From: Roseomonas genomospecies 6
GTDB lineage: Bacteria > Pseudomonadota > Alphaproteobacteria > Azospirillales > Azospirillaceae
NCBI RefSeq assembly: GCF_008365375.1
Contig: NZ_QOKW01000005.1
Coordinates: 186,001 to 250,000, forward strand
DNA length: 64,000 bases
Direction of reading: 5' to 3'
The position numbers and the translations under genes are program-made. The notes beneath the pieces were generated by a model. The model did no database searches. It worked only from the letters and a program-made list of their open reading frames with translations, and was not told the DNA's origin. Each line of letters starts with the position of its first letter. The first letter of the stretch is position 1. Of the stretch, positions 16,014-24,834 are shown in pieces.

Positions 16014-17126
16014 TCACACCCTCCGCGCTTCGAAGTCGATGCGGGGATCGACGGCCACATAGGTGACATCGCCGACGAGGTTCATGATGAGCCCCAGCAG
16101 CGTGAAGAAATACAGCGTGCCGAACATCACCGGATAGTCGCGGTTGATCGCCGCCTCGAAGCCCAGAAGCCCCAGCCCGTCCAGCGAGAAGATCACCTCG
16201 ATCAGCAGGGCGCCGGTGAACAGGATGCCGATGAAGGCGCCGGGGAAGCCGGCGATGACGATCAGCATGGCGTTGCGGAAGATGTGGCCGTACAGAACCC
16301 GCCGCTCCGCCAGCCCCTTGGCGCGGGCGGTAACGACGTACTGCTTGTTGATCTCCTCCAGGAAGGAGTTCTTGGTCAGCATGGTCAGGCCGGCGAAGCC
16401 GCCGATCACCATGGACAGCACCGGCAGCACCATGTGCCACGCATAATCCAGGATCTGCCGCCACCAGGGCAGTTCCGACCAGTTGTCCGATACCAGCCCC
16501 CGCAGCGGGAACAGGTCGAAATAGCGCCCGCCCGCGAAGACCACGATCAGCAGCACCGCGAACAGGAAGCTGGGGATGGCGTAGCCCACGATGACCACGC
16601 CGGAGGTCCAGACGTCGAAGGGCTGGCCGTCGCGCACCGCCTTGGCGATGCCCAGCGGGATGGACACCAGATAGACGATCAGAGTCGTCCAGATGCCCAG
16701 CGAGATCGACACCGGCATCTTCTCGATCACCAGATCGACGACGCTGCGGTCGCGGAAATAGCTCTTGCCGAAGTCGAACATCAGATAGTTCGACATCATG
16801 TGGATGAAGCGTTCGTGCAGCGGCTTGTCGAAGCCGAACTCGCGTTCGAGCTGCTTGATGAATTCCGGGTCCAGCCCCTGGGCGCCGCGGTAGCGGCTGC
16901 CGGTGTCGCCGCCGGGGGCCTGCTGCTGCGCGCCGGGGCCGCCGGTCTCGCCGCCGCCGGTGCCGCCGATGCGGGCGGTCGCCTCCACCGCGGTGCCCTG
17001 GACGCGGGCGATCATCTGCTCGATCGGGCCGCCGGGGGCGATCTGCACGATCAGGAAGTTGATGACCATGATCCCGAACAAAGTCGGGATGATCAGCAGC
17101 AGACGGCGGATGATGTAGGCCAGCAT
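16014..17126 (-). CDS. yejB: Peptide/microcin C ABC transporter permease
   Basis: 370 aa, DppB/OppB-type permease: first helix at ~9-27 ([19 protein letters not shown]), a periplasmic loop containing a Gly/Gln-rich stretch (~55-80), the segment [19 protein letters not shown], then five further helices and an EAA-like loop ([20 protein letters not shown]). The extended first periplasmic loop seems normal for YejB. It is the second gene of the transporter after the binding proteins and forms the pore with YejE. Confidence 0.93.
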   Translation of the reverse strand: MLAYIIRRLLLIIPTLFGIMVINFLIVQIAPGGPIEQMIARVQGTAVEATARIGGTGGGETGGPGAQQQAPGGDTGSRYRGAQGLDPEFIKQLEREFGFDKPLHERFIHMMSNYLMFDFGKSYFRDRSVVDLVIEKMPVSISLGIWTTLIVYLVSIPLGIAKAVRDGQPFDVWTSGVVIVGYAIPSFLFAVLLIVVFAGGRYFDLFPLRGLVSDNWSELPWWRQILDYAWHMVLPVLSMVIGGFAGLTMLTKNSFLEEINKQYVVTARAKGLAERRVLYGHIFRNAMLIVIAGFPGAFIGILFTGALLIEVIFSLDGLGLLGFEAAINRDYPVMFGTLYFFTLLGLIMNLVGDVTYVAVDPRIDFEARRV

Positions 17127-17158
17127 CGCGCGGGTTCGCCTTTCCTAGTCCAACCGTC

Positions 17159-19048
17159 TCAGGGAGCCGCGCGGCGGGCCGTGCCGCCGAGCTTCGCGTT
17201 CTTCTCCGGATCGACCCACCAGGTGTCGGTGAAGGCCAAGCCGTATTTGGGCGCAACCGCCGGATGGGAGAAACGGTTCCAATAGGCCACGCGCCGCACG
17301 TCGTCGTGCCATTGCGGGATGACGTACCAGCCCCACAGCAGCACGCGGTCCAGCGCGCGGGTCGCCGCGATCAGGCTCTCGCGGTCGGGGGCCTGGATCA
17401 GCCGGTCGATCAGCGCGTCCACCACCGGGTCCTTGATGCCGGCCAGATTGCGGCTTCCCGGCTGGTCGGCGCGGGCGGACTGCCAATAGTCGCGCTGCTC
17501 GTTGCCGGGTGACAGCGACTGCGGCATCCGCTGGACGATCATGTCGAAGTCGTAGCGGTCGGTGCGGTTCTGGTACTGGGCGGTGTCCACCACGCGGATG
17601 GCCGCCTCGATCCCGGCGCGCTCCAGGTTGCGGACGAAGGGCTGGACGATGCGGTCCATGTCCGGCTGCACCAGCAGGATCTCGAAGCGCATCGGCTCGC
17701 CGGTCCGCGCGTTCAGCAGCTTGTTGCCTTTCAGCTCCCACCCCGCCTCCTTCAGCAGGGCCAGGGCGGTGCGCAGGTTCGGGCGGATGTTGCCGCTCCC
17801 GTCGGTCTGCGGCGGCTCGAAGGGCTTGGTGAAGACCTCCTCCGGCACCTTGCCGCGGAAGGGCTCCAGAAGCTTCAGTTCCTCCGGGGAGGGCAGGCCG
17901 GTGGCCGCCAGTTCGGAGTTGGAGAAGAAGCTCTTGGTGCGCTTGAACAGGCCGTAGGACAGGTTCGCCCGCGTCCATTCGTAATCGAACAGGTGATTCA
18001 GCGCCTCGCGCACCTTGCGGTCGGCGAAGACCGGGCGGCGGCTGTTGAGGACGAAGGCCTGCATGCCCTGCGGGTCCTGGTGCCTGATCTCCTCGCGCAC
18101 GATGTGGCCGTCGCGGACGGCGGGCACGTCGTAGCCGGTGACCCAGTTCTTCGACGAATGCTCGACCCGGAAATCGATGGCACCCGCCTTGAAGGCTTCG
18201 AACACCACGTCCAGGTCGCGGTAATAGTCGAAGCGGATGCGGTCGAAGTTGTAGCGCCCGCGGTTGACCGGCAGGTCCCGGCCCCACCAGTCCTCCACCC
18301 GCTGATAGACGAGGGAGCGTCCGGGCTGCACCTCCGCGATCCGGTAGGGGCCGCTGCCGACGATGGGGTCCAGGGTGGTGCTGGCGAAGTCGCGCACCCC
18401 GTTGCCGTCGCCCTCGAAGACATGCTTCGGCAGGACCGGCAACTGGCCCATGATGACCGGCAGCTCGGGGTTGCCGCCGTCGCGGAAGGTGAAGGTGACG
18501 GTCCGCCCGTCCGTCTTCTCCGCCTTCGTCACATCGGCGTAGTAGGTGCGGTAGATCGGGTGGCCCTTCTCGCGCAGCGTCTCGAAGCTCCACACCACGT
18601 CGTCGGCGGTCACCGGCTTTCCGTCGTGGAAGCGCGCCTGCGGGCGCAGCGTGAAGCGGACCCAGCTCCGGTCCTCGGCGACGGTGATGGTTTCGGCCAG
18701 CAGCCCGTATTCGGTCAGCACCTCGTCGCCGCTGCCCACCGTCAGCGTCTCGAAGGGCAGGGAGGCGCCGCCCGCCGGCGACCCGCGCAGGATGAAGGGG
18801 TTCAGGCTGTCGAAGCTGCCGTAGGTCGCCAGCTTGACCTCGCCGCCCTTGGGCGCGTCGGGGTTGACGTAGTCGAAATGCTGGAAGTCCGGCCCGTATT
18901 TGGGCGTCCCGTGGGCCGTGACGGCGTGCTCGCCGGTTTCGCTCCGGGCGGTTTCGTTCCGGGCGGTCTGGGCGTGGGCCAGGGTGAAGGGCTCCGCCAG
19001 ATACAGGCACATGACGGCGGCCAGGATCGCTTTACCGGTCTTCCTCAT
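17159..19048 (-). CDS. yejA: Peptide-binding lipoprotein-like SBP, YejA family
   Basis: 629 aa SBP_bac_5 protein. A signal peptide spans ~1-26 (KAILAAVMCLYLAEPFTLAHA), then the family pattern [24 protein letters not shown] near residue 47. The ligand-binding core includes SWVRFTLRPQARFHDGKP and DFRVEHSSKNWVTGYD. It delivers peptides or peptide-nucleotides to YejBEF. It lies 32 bases upstream of yejB and about 80 bases downstream of a paralogue with the same layout. The C-terminus has a basic end (GGTARRAAP). RBS GAGAGGGG lies close to ATG 19048. Confidence 0.9.
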   Translation of the reverse strand: MRKTGKAILAAVMCLYLAEPFTLAHAQTARNETARSETGEHAVTAHGTPKYGPDFQHFDYVNPDAPKGGEVKLATYGSFDSLNPFILRGSPAGGASLPFETLTVGSGDEVLTEYGLLAETITVAEDRSWVRFTLRPQARFHDGKPVTADDVVWSFETLREKGHPIYRTYYADVTKAEKTDGRTVTFTFRDGGNPELPVIMGQLPVLPKHVFEGDGNGVRDFASTTLDPIVGSGPYRIAEVQPGRSLVYQRVEDWWGRDLPVNRGRYNFDRIRFDYYRDLDVVFEAFKAGAIDFRVEHSSKNWVTGYDVPAVRDGHIVREEIRHQDPQGMQAFVLNSRRPVFADRKVREALNHLFDYEWTRANLSYGLFKRTKSFFSNSELAATGLPSPEELKLLEPFRGKVPEEVFTKPFEPPQTDGSGNIRPNLRTALALLKEAGWELKGNKLLNARTGEPMRFEILLVQPDMDRIVQPFVRNLERAGIEAAIRVVDTAQYQNRTDRYDFDMIVQRMPQSLSPGNEQRDYWQSARADQPGSRNLAGIKDPVVDALIDRLIQAPDRESLIAATRALDRVLLWGWYVIPQWHDDVRRVAYWNRFSHPAVAPKYGLAFTDTWWVDPEKNAKLGGTARRAAP

Positions 19049-19127
19049 GCCCCTCTCGGTCCTTTGTTTCCCGTAAGGTAGGGGCTCCCCTGTGGCACAA
19101 TCAAGGCGGAGCCTCGGCTTGGCCGTA

Positions 19128-20981
19128 TCAGGGCTGCGCCCACCACGCCTCGGGGAAGCCGGTGTTGCGGAAGCCCAGGTCGTATTTCGGCGTCTTTTCC
19201 GGGAAGCCGAACCGCGTCCGGTAGGCGATCCAGCTCTCCGGGTTGTACCAGTGAGGCACCATGTAGAAGCCCCACAGCAGCACGCGGTCGAGCGCGCGGG
19301 TCGCCGCCTGGACGGAGGCCAGATCCTTCGCCGCCAGCGCCTTTTCGATCATCGCGTCCGCCGCCGGCTCCTTGATGCCGGCGTAGTTGGCCGATCCCCG
19401 GACGTCGGCGGCGGCGGAGCCGAAATAGCTGCGCAGTTCCGTTCCCGGCGGGGTGAAGAAGTTGAAGTTCGCCACCACCACGTCGAAGTCGAACTCGTCC
19501 GTGCGCGCCTGGAACTGGGCGGTGTCCACCACCCGCAGGACGGCGTCGATGCCCGCCTTGCGCAGCGCCTCCACATAAGGCTGGATCACGCGGGTCAGCG
19601 CCCCGGTGCCGTCGAGGAACTCGATGCTCAGCGCCTCGCCGGTCTTGGCGCTGGTCATCCGGCCGTTCTTCAACTCCCACCCGGCTTCGCGGAACAGGCG
19701 CATGGCCTCGCGCAGGTTGTTGCGGTTGTTGCCGCTGCCGTCCGTCTTCGGCGGTTCGAAGGCGGTGGTGAAGACGCGCTCCGGCAACTGGCTGCGGAAA
19801 GGTTCCAGGAGGGCCAACTCCTCGGGAGTCGGCGGTCCCTTGGCGCCGAAATCGGAGTTGGGGAAGTTGGACGCGGTGCGGAGATACTGGCCGTACAGGA
19901 TGTTCTTCTGAATCCATTCGAAGTCGAACAGATAACCCAGCGCCTCGCGCACCCGCGGGTCGGCGAACTTGGCGCGGCGGGTGTTCAGGCGGAAGCCCTG
20001 GGCGCCCAGCGGCAGGTCGCTCTTCACCTCCAGCCGCTTCACCCGCCCGTCCTTCGCGGCGGGAAAGTCGTAGCCGGTGGTCCAGCGTTGCGCCCGGTGC
20101 TCGGTCCGGAAATCGTAGGCGCCGGCCTTGAAGGCTTCGAACATCACGTCGTCGTCGCGGTAGTAATCGACCTTCACGCTGTCGAAGTTGTAAAAGCCCT
20201 TCGCCGTGGGCAGGTCGCGGCCCCACCAGTCGGCCACCCGCTCGAAGGTGATGGAGCGGCCCGGGTCGACGGTCTTGATGCGGTAGGGGCCGCTGCCCAG
20301 CACCGGCTCCAGCGTCGTCCGGGAGATGTCGCGCCCCTCCGCGGTCCACCAATGCTTCGGCTGGGGGGCGATGCTGGTCGCGAAGTCGATGATCGGCTTC
20401 ATCTCCCCCGTGGTCTTCAGGGTGATCTTCAGCCGATGGTCGTCCAGAGCCTCCACCGCGCCGACGCGGTCCAGGAAGGACTTCAGGAAGGGGTTGCCGT
20501 GCGCCTGGATGGACTCCCAGGCGAACACCACGTCCCCGGCGGTGACCGGAACGCCGTCGTGCCAGCGGGCTTCCTTGCGCAGGTGGAAGACGGCCCAGCT
20601 CAGGTCGTCGGGCAGTTCCACCGTCTCCGCCAGCGACCCGTAGGCGGCGTCCATTTCCCAGCCGGAGCCGACCATCAGCGAACTGCCGATCAGCCCCAGC
20701 GTGCGCGGGGTGACGCCGCGCAGGATGATCGGGTTCAGGCTGTCGAAGCTGCCCTGCGCGGCCAGCGTGATCGAGCCGCCCTTCGGCGCGTCGGGGTTGG
20801 CGTGGGGGAAATGGGGGAAGCCCGGCTTGAACTCCGGCTCTCCGAACTGCTTCAGGGCGGGGACGGTGACCGTTTCCGCCCGGGCGCTCTCAACTAGAGC
20901 GGGTGCCGACAGCGCGAGGAGGGCCAGAAAAGCGGTCATCCGGGCGGCAGCGAGAACTCGGCGCATCGTCAATCCCGACAT
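19128..20981 (-). CDS. Second YejA-family peptide-binding protein
   Basis: About 617 aa. The signal peptide is [21 protein letters not shown] followed by cleavage near AESARAE. The mature part starts with the same pattern as its neighbour ([33 protein letters not shown]) and contains [19 protein letters not shown] and [18 protein letters not shown]. Two starts are possible: ATG 20981 and ATG 20966; neither has a strong RBS. A much longer reading to 21,281 is unlikely because it would put ~100 disordered residues before the signal peptide. First gene of the yej operon; divergent from aqpZ. Confidence 0.9.
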   Translation of the reverse strand: MSGLTMRRVLAAARMTAFLALLALSAPALVESARAETVTVPALKQFGEPEFKPGFPHFPHANPDAPKGGSITLAAQGSFDSLNPIILRGVTPRTLGLIGSSLMVGSGWEMDAAYGSLAETVELPDDLSWAVFHLRKEARWHDGVPVTAGDVVFAWESIQAHGNPFLKSFLDRVGAVEALDDHRLKITLKTTGEMKPIIDFATSIAPQPKHWWTAEGRDISRTTLEPVLGSGPYRIKTVDPGRSITFERVADWWGRDLPTAKGFYNFDSVKVDYYRDDDVMFEAFKAGAYDFRTEHRAQRWTTGYDFPAAKDGRVKRLEVKSDLPLGAQGFRLNTRRAKFADPRVREALGYLFDFEWIQKNILYGQYLRTASNFPNSDFGAKGPPTPEELALLEPFRSQLPERVFTTAFEPPKTDGSGNNRNNLREAMRLFREAGWELKNGRMTSAKTGEALSIEFLDGTGALTRVIQPYVEALRKAGIDAVLRVVDTAQFQARTDEFDFDVVVANFNFFTPPGTELRSYFGSAAADVRGSANYAGIKEPAADAMIEKALAAKDLASVQAATRALDRVLLWGFYMVPHWYNPESWIAYRTRFGFPEKTPKYDLGFRNTGFPEAWWAQP

Positions 20982-21126
20982 GGTTGGCGGATCAGCCCTA
21001 AGCATGTACGCGCCCCGCGGCGCGTCAAGTCCGCGTACGCAACGGTATCTTACGCCCGTCCGCTGGCGTCCGCTCTCTTGCGGGCGCAAAAACGGCGGAA
21101 ATGCGGCAGCCCGACGAGGTGGCGAC

Positions 21127-21867
21127 ATGTCGATGTTCCGGCGCACGTCCGCGGAGTTTCTCGGCACCTTCTGGCTGGTCTTCGGCGGCTGCGGCAGCGC
21201 CGTCCTGGCCGCCACCTTTCCGGAGGTCGGGATCGGGCTGACCGGCGTGTCCCTGGCCTTCGGGCTGACGGTGCTGACCATGGCCTATTCGGTCGGCCAC
21301 ATCTCCGGCTGCCACCTGAACCCGGCGGTGACGGTGGGGCTGTGGGCCGGCGGGCGGTTCCCGGCCAAGGACATCCTGCCCTACGTCATCGCGCAGGTGG
21401 TCGGCGCCTTCCTGGCGGCGATGGTGCTGTACGTCGTCGCCAGCGGCAAGGCCGACTGGTCGCTGGCCGCCAAGGGGCTGGCCGCCAACGGGTACGGGGA
21501 GCATTCGCCGGGCGCGTACAACCTCACCTCCGGTCTGGTGGCCGAGGTGGTGCTGACCTTCATGTTCCTGATCGTCATTCTGGGCTCCACCGACCGGCGG
21601 GCGCCCGCGGGCTTCGCGCCGCTGGCCATCGGGCTGGCGCTGACGCTGATCCATCTCATCAGCATCCCGGTCACCAACACGTCGGTGAACCCGGCGCGCA
21701 GCACGGGGCCGGCGCTGGTGGTCGGCGGCTGGGCGCTGCAACAGCTCTGGGTCTTCTGGGTGGCGCCTCTGGTGGGCGGGGTGCTCGGCGGGCTGGCCTA
21801 CCGCGCGCTGGCCGAGGAGATGCCGCCCAAGCCCGCCATCACCGGCGAGGCCCGCCCGTCCGCATGA
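21127..21867 (+). CDS. aqpZ: Aquaporin Z
   Basis: 246 aa major intrinsic protein. Both half-helix motifs are present: NPAVTVGLW (first) and [10 protein letters not shown] (second), with six membrane helices. The selectivity-filter context (Arg after the second [13 protein letters not shown]) and the length match water-specific AqpZ rather than glycerol facilitators. ATG 21127 has GAGG about 8 bases upstream. It is divergent from the peptide-binding gene and followed by a clear terminator. Confidence 0.95.
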   Translation: MSMFRRTSAEFLGTFWLVFGGCGSAVLAATFPEVGIGLTGVSLAFGLTVLTMAYSVGHISGCHLNPAVTVGLWAGGRFPAKDILPYVIAQVVGAFLAAMVLYVVASGKADWSLAAKGLAANGYGEHSPGAYNLTSGLVAEVVLTFMFLIVILGSTDRRAPAGFAPLAIGLALTLIHLISIPVTNTSVNPARSTGPALVVGGWALQQLWVFWVAPLVGGVLGGLAYRALAEEMPPKPAITGEARPSA

Positions 21868-21913
21868 TGCCTGCCGCCTGAACCGTTTTCCTTCGGGTCC
21901 CTCCCGACTTTCG

Positions 21914-21946
21914 CGGACCGTGCCATTCCGGTGCGGTCCGTTTTTT
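21914..21946 (+). terminator. Rho-independent terminator of aqpZ
   Basis: CGGACCG (21914-21920) pairs with CGGTCCG (21934-21940), followed directly by six T. It lies 47 bases after the aqpZ stop. Confidence 0.85.
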
Positions 21947-21948
21947 GT

Positions 21949-22027
21949 GGGGATTTTCACCACAGAGGCACAGAGAGGCGTGGACGCGGAGGACCTCCGT
22001 GTCTCCGTGTCTCCGTGGTTCATCCCC
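21949..22027. repeat. Inverted element (CACCACAGAGGCACAGAG type)
   Basis: The element begins GGGGATTTTCACCACAGAGG and ends CTCCGTGGTTCATCCCC; the arms are imperfect reverse complements with internal units (G)ACACGGAG repeated. It is a relative of the element between yejB and yejE, differing mainly by GAAG to GGAG/AGAG changes. It directly follows the aqpZ terminator. Read on the minus strand it gives a coding-like HGDTE stretch that should not be taken as a protein. Confidence 0.7.
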
Positions 22028-22059
22028 GCCCGGCGGAAGGTCACGGCCTTGTCGCGGGA

Positions 22060-22110
22060 ACTCCCTGTGCGTCAACGGTTATTATGGGCATCCGTTGACG
22101 CACAGGGAGT
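22060..22110 (+). promoter_or_regulatory. 19-bp perfect hairpin burying an RBS
   Basis: ACTCCCTGTGCGTCAACGG (22060-22078) and its exact reverse complement (22092-22110) flank a 13-base loop. The right arm contains GGGAG, the Shine-Dalgarno of the 37-aa gene that begins 6 bases after the arm. In RNA the ribosome site would be fully paired. No T-run follows on either strand, so it does not look like a terminator. Confidence 0.7.
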
Positions 22111-22115
22111 AGATC

Positions 22116-22229
22116 ATGCGGCAGTTCGACCCCGATTCCAACCCGATGACCGACGAGGATTACGGGATCGTCCTCGGCCTGTTCATCGGCATTTACCTGG
22201 GGCTGCTGGCCGTCTCGCTGCTGCCCTGA
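22116..22229 (+). CDS. Small membrane protein (37 aa)
   Basis: The frame ATG 22116 to TGA 22227 encodes 37 residues: an acidic, polar N-terminus (MRQFDPDSNPMTDEDYG) and one hydrophobic helix (IVLGLFIGIYLGLLAVSLLP). GGGAG at ideal spacing precedes the ATG. It is too short for most gene finders. Its last 37 bases overlap the 3' end of the convergent gene at 22193. No family recognised; the layout is that of single-pass small membrane peptides. The hairpin on its RBS suggests regulated translation. Confidence 0.5.
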   Translation: MRQFDPDSNPMTDEDYGIVLGLFIGIYLGLLAVSLLP

Positions 22230-22732
22230 CCGGCTCTCGCCTTCCTCCAGTGGTCGGCCATGCGCTCCATGAGCTGGCGATAGCGGCGGTCGGACCGCAT
22301 CATCCGGCGCACCGCCTTGCCGTTGCGCGGGTCGGCCAGCATCCATTCCTCCGCGGCCATCTGGTGCTCCGGGTGGATGGACAGCATGTAGATCGCCGCC
22401 TGCTCCGGCCCGGTGACGGCCTTTTCGTTCAGCCCTTCCAGGATCGCCCCGACATAGAGCGGCAGGACGTTGCGGAAGTCCTCCGGGCCTGTGCCGTCCT
22501 GGCTGCCGTGGGCGGCGAAGGCGTCGTCCGTAGCGCCCATCAGGGCTTGGCGTTCCCCCGCCGGCAGCGCGAAGAAGGCGTCCAGCCCCAGCAACAGGTC
22601 GCAGACGGTCTTCTTGCGGACCATCCAGTTCGCCCCGCCCGACACCCGGTCGGCCAGCGAGTGCAGGAAGGGGCGCAGCTTTTCCGGTGAGGTCTCGAAA
22701 ACGGAGCGGGCGGGCTTCGCGATGGTTGCCAT
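22193..22732 (-). CDS. Conserved hypothetical protein
   Basis: 179 aa, not recognised with certainty. It is soluble and helix-rich, with segments LRPFLHSLADRVSGGANWMV, DLLLGLDAFFALP and AAIYMLSIHPEHQMAAEEWM. There is no signal peptide. It starts 18 bases after the hisN stop on the same strand, so it is probably cotranscribed, with AAAAGGGA before the ATG. A link to histidine synthesis is not implied by any motif. Confidence 0.7.
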   Translation of the reverse strand: MATIAKPARSVFETSPEKLRPFLHSLADRVSGGANWMVRKKTVCDLLLGLDAFFALPAGERQALMGATDDAFAAHGSQDGTGPEDFRNVLPLYVGAILEGLNEKAVTGPEQAAIYMLSIHPEHQMAAEEWMLADPRNGKAVRRMMRSDRRYRQLMERMADHWRKARAGQGSSETASSPR

Positions 22733-22750
22733 GCGTTTCGTCCCTTTTCC

Positions 22751-23533
22751 TCAGCCGGCCAGGGCGGCCAGCGTCTCGCGGTGGGTGCGGGCATCGCCCG
22801 CGGCGACCACGCGTCCGCTGGAGTTGGCGTCGAGCGGTTTGCCGTCCCAATCGGTCATCAGCCCGCCGGCCCCGGTCACCACCGGCACCAGAGCCGCGAA
22901 GTCGTAGAGCTTCAGCCCCGATTCGACCACGAGGTCGTAATAGCCCGCCGCCAGCAGGCCGTAGCTGTAGCAGTCCCCGCCATAGACGGACACCTTGGCC
23001 GCCCCCGCCACCCGGCGGAAGGCGTCCTGGTCCGAACCGGGGAACAGGTCGGGCGAGGTGGTGCCCAGCGTCGCCGCGGCCAGTCCCCCGGCGCAGGCGC
23101 GCACGCGGGCCGGCTGGCCGTTGAACAGGGTGGGGCGGCCCTCGACGCCCAGCCAGCGGTCGTTGACGATGGGCTGGTCGATGACACCCAGAACCGGGCG
23201 CCCGCGGTGCAGCAGGGCGATCAGCGTGCCGAAGATCGGACGCCCGGTGATGAAGGACTTGGTGCCGTCGATGGGGTCGATCACCCACACCCATTCGGCG
23301 TCCAGATTCCTCGTGCCGAACTCCTCGCCATAGATGCCGTCGTCCGGGCGTTCGGCCTCGATGATGGCGCGGATGGCCCGCTCCGCCTCGCGGTCGGCGA
23401 TGGTGACGGGGGAGGAGTCGGCCTTGTCGTCCACCGCCACCGGCGTGCGGAAATACTGCCGGATGACCGGACCGGAGGCGTCGGCCAGACGCTCCGCCAG
23501 GGTCACCAGGGGGGTGGGGCAGGGTTCGGTCAT
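22751..23533 (-). CDS. hisN: Histidinol-phosphatase, IMPase-like
   Basis: 260 aa inositol-monophosphatase superfamily. Metal-binding motifs: EEFGTRN (Glu), DPIDGTKSFITGRP (Asp-Pro-Ile-Asp-Gly-Thr) and a late Asp (GLKLYDFAALVPVV). The DGTKSFITG form is typical of alphaproteobacterial HisN, which hydrolyses L-histidinol phosphate, the penultimate dephosphorylation in histidine synthesis. ATG 23533 has GGAG 5 bases upstream. Other IMPase activities (inositol-P, PAP) cannot be fully excluded. Confidence 0.85.
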   Translation of the reverse strand: MTEPCPTPLVTLAERLADASGPVIRQYFRTPVAVDDKADSSPVTIADREAERAIRAIIEAERPDDGIYGEEFGTRNLDAEWVWVIDPIDGTKSFITGRPIFGTLIALLHRGRPVLGVIDQPIVNDRWLGVEGRPTLFNGQPARVRACAGGLAAATLGTTSPDLFPGSDQDAFRRVAGAAKVSVYGGDCYSYGLLAAGYYDLVVESGLKLYDFAALVPVVTGAGGLMTDWDGKPLDANSSGRVVAAGDARTHRETLAALAG

Positions 23534-23672
23534 GATCGCTCCGCCGGGTTGCGCGTGGTGGGAAAGGCCGCATCCTAATCGGGCGATGCTCCGCCGCAAA
23601 CCGTCATTGCGAAGGGAGGGTTGCGCAGGACGCCGCTTCCCCGGCTTGCGGGGTTGTGGCAGCCTCTTCGCC

Positions 23673-24629
23673 ATGCACGACCGCTCCCGACCCGACCGCC
23701 TGAACCCTGGCCGCCCGAACCCCGGCCGCCCGAACGCCTATGCCGGCATCCCGCTCGACCGCGCCGCCCTGCGCCGCAAGGACATGGACTGGCTGAAGGA
23801 CGCCTGGACCTCGCCGCAGGCGTGCCTGCTGCCCGTGGCGAAATCGCGCAACTTCGTGACCGGCGACACCGACTCGGCCCGGGCGGTCAGCGTGCCCGCC
23901 GGGGGCGACTGGGGCGTGGAGCCCGTCTTCCTCGGCCTGCTGGACGGCGTGCCGCAGTTCACCGTGGACCTGACCGGTCTGGAGGCGCCGGAGGAGCATC
24001 CGGCGCTCGCCGGGCTGGGCCGCTTCGAGGACCTGCGCACCGTCGGCCCGCTGATGGAGGCGACGGAGGCGGGGCTGTGCGCCTACGCCCGCGGCATCAC
24101 CTGGTGGAACGCCCGGCACCGCTTCTGCGGCGTCTGCGGCTCTGCGGCGGCGGGGGCGGAGGGCGGGCATGTGCGCGTCTGCACCAACCCGGATTGCGCC
24201 ACCCACCATTTCCCACGCACCGATCCGGCGGTCATCATGCTGGTCCATGATGGGGCCGGGCGCATGGTGCTGGGCCGCAACTCCCGCTTTCCGCCGGGCA
24301 TGCATTCGGTGCTGGCCGGCTTCGTCGAGCCGGGCGAAAGCCTGGAGGACAGCGTGAAGCGCGAGGTGATGGAGGAGGTGGGGCTGGAGGTGACGGACAT
24401 CCGCTACCATTCGTCCCAGCCCTGGCCATTCCCGTCCTCTCTGATGCTGGGCTTCAGCGCGCGGGCGGTGAGCCTGGACATCCGGACGGATCAGGAGGAA
24501 CTGGAGGAGGCGCGCTGGTTCGACCGCGCGTTCCTGCGGACCTTCACCCCCAGCGAAGACTTCCGCCTCGCCCGCCCCGACAGCATCGCCCGCCGCCTGA
24601 TCGACGAGTGGATCGCCGAGGGGGAGTGA
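23673..24629 (+). CDS. nudC: NAD(H) pyrophosphatase / decapping Nudix
   Basis: 318 aa. An N-terminal NUDIX-like domain is followed by a four-Cys zinc ribbon (CGVCGS and CTNPDC) and a Nudix box GFVEPGESLEDSVKREVMEE. The NudC-specific motif SQPWPFPSS follows about 20 residues later. The enzyme hydrolyses NADH to NMNH and AMP and removes NAD caps from RNA. The first 20 residues (RPNPGRPNAYAG) are Pro/Arg repeats of low complexity. ATG 23673 is the chosen start; divergent from hisN. Confidence 0.93.
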   Translation: MHDRSRPDRLNPGRPNPGRPNAYAGIPLDRAALRRKDMDWLKDAWTSPQACLLPVAKSRNFVTGDTDSARAVSVPAGGDWGVEPVFLGLLDGVPQFTVDLTGLEAPEEHPALAGLGRFEDLRTVGPLMEATEAGLCAYARGITWWNARHRFCGVCGSAAAGAEGGHVRVCTNPDCATHHFPRTDPAVIMLVHDGAGRMVLGRNSRFPPGMHSVLAGFVEPGESLEDSVKREVMEEVGLEVTDIRYHSSQPWPFPSSLMLGFSARAVSLDIRTDQEELEEARWFDRAFLRTFTPSEDFRLARPDSIARRLIDEWIAEGE

Positions 24630-24645
24630 AGGCGTTGCATCGCGT

Positions 24646-24814
24646 GCCCCCTCCCTAACCCTCCCCTGCTCTCGGCGGACCGAAGGTCCGCCTGCCGCGT
24701 CAGCGCAAACCAAAGGTTTGCGCGAGAGCTTCGCAGGGGAGGAGATTAAGCTCCCTCTCCTGCGAAGCGGGGGAGGGAAGGGGCCCGCGGCGAAGCCGTG
24801 GGAAGGGTGGGGGC
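24646..24814. repeat. Compound REP-like palindromic element
   Basis: A 170-base run of nested hairpins between convergent nudC and pheA. It includes perfect small stems GGCGGACC-gaa-GGTCCGCC (24674-24692) and GCGCAAACC-aaa-GGTTTGCGC (24703-24723), and the larger motif CTGCGAAGCGGGGGAGGGAA shared with elements at 30,506 and 44,186. It probably acts as a bidirectional transcription end or is a non-autonomous mobile repeat. Confidence 0.75.
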
Positions 24815-24834
24815 AAGCGCCCCTCTCCCGCCCC

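Noticed and set aside
16850..16990. Gly/Gln-rich insertion in YejB as an anomaly
   Set aside because: As I recall, YejB proteins generally have an extended, variable first periplasmic loop, so it is probably a family feature.
21025..22044. Minus-strand frame starting in the GGAG-type inverted element, with an HGDTE motif
   Set aside because: That motif is a known by-product of the repeat; the rest is antisense to aqpZ.
23605..23660. GTCATTGCGAAGG stretch, like the dispersed CGTCATTGCGAG repeat
   Set aside because: Only one arm is recognisable; not enough to call a repeat.
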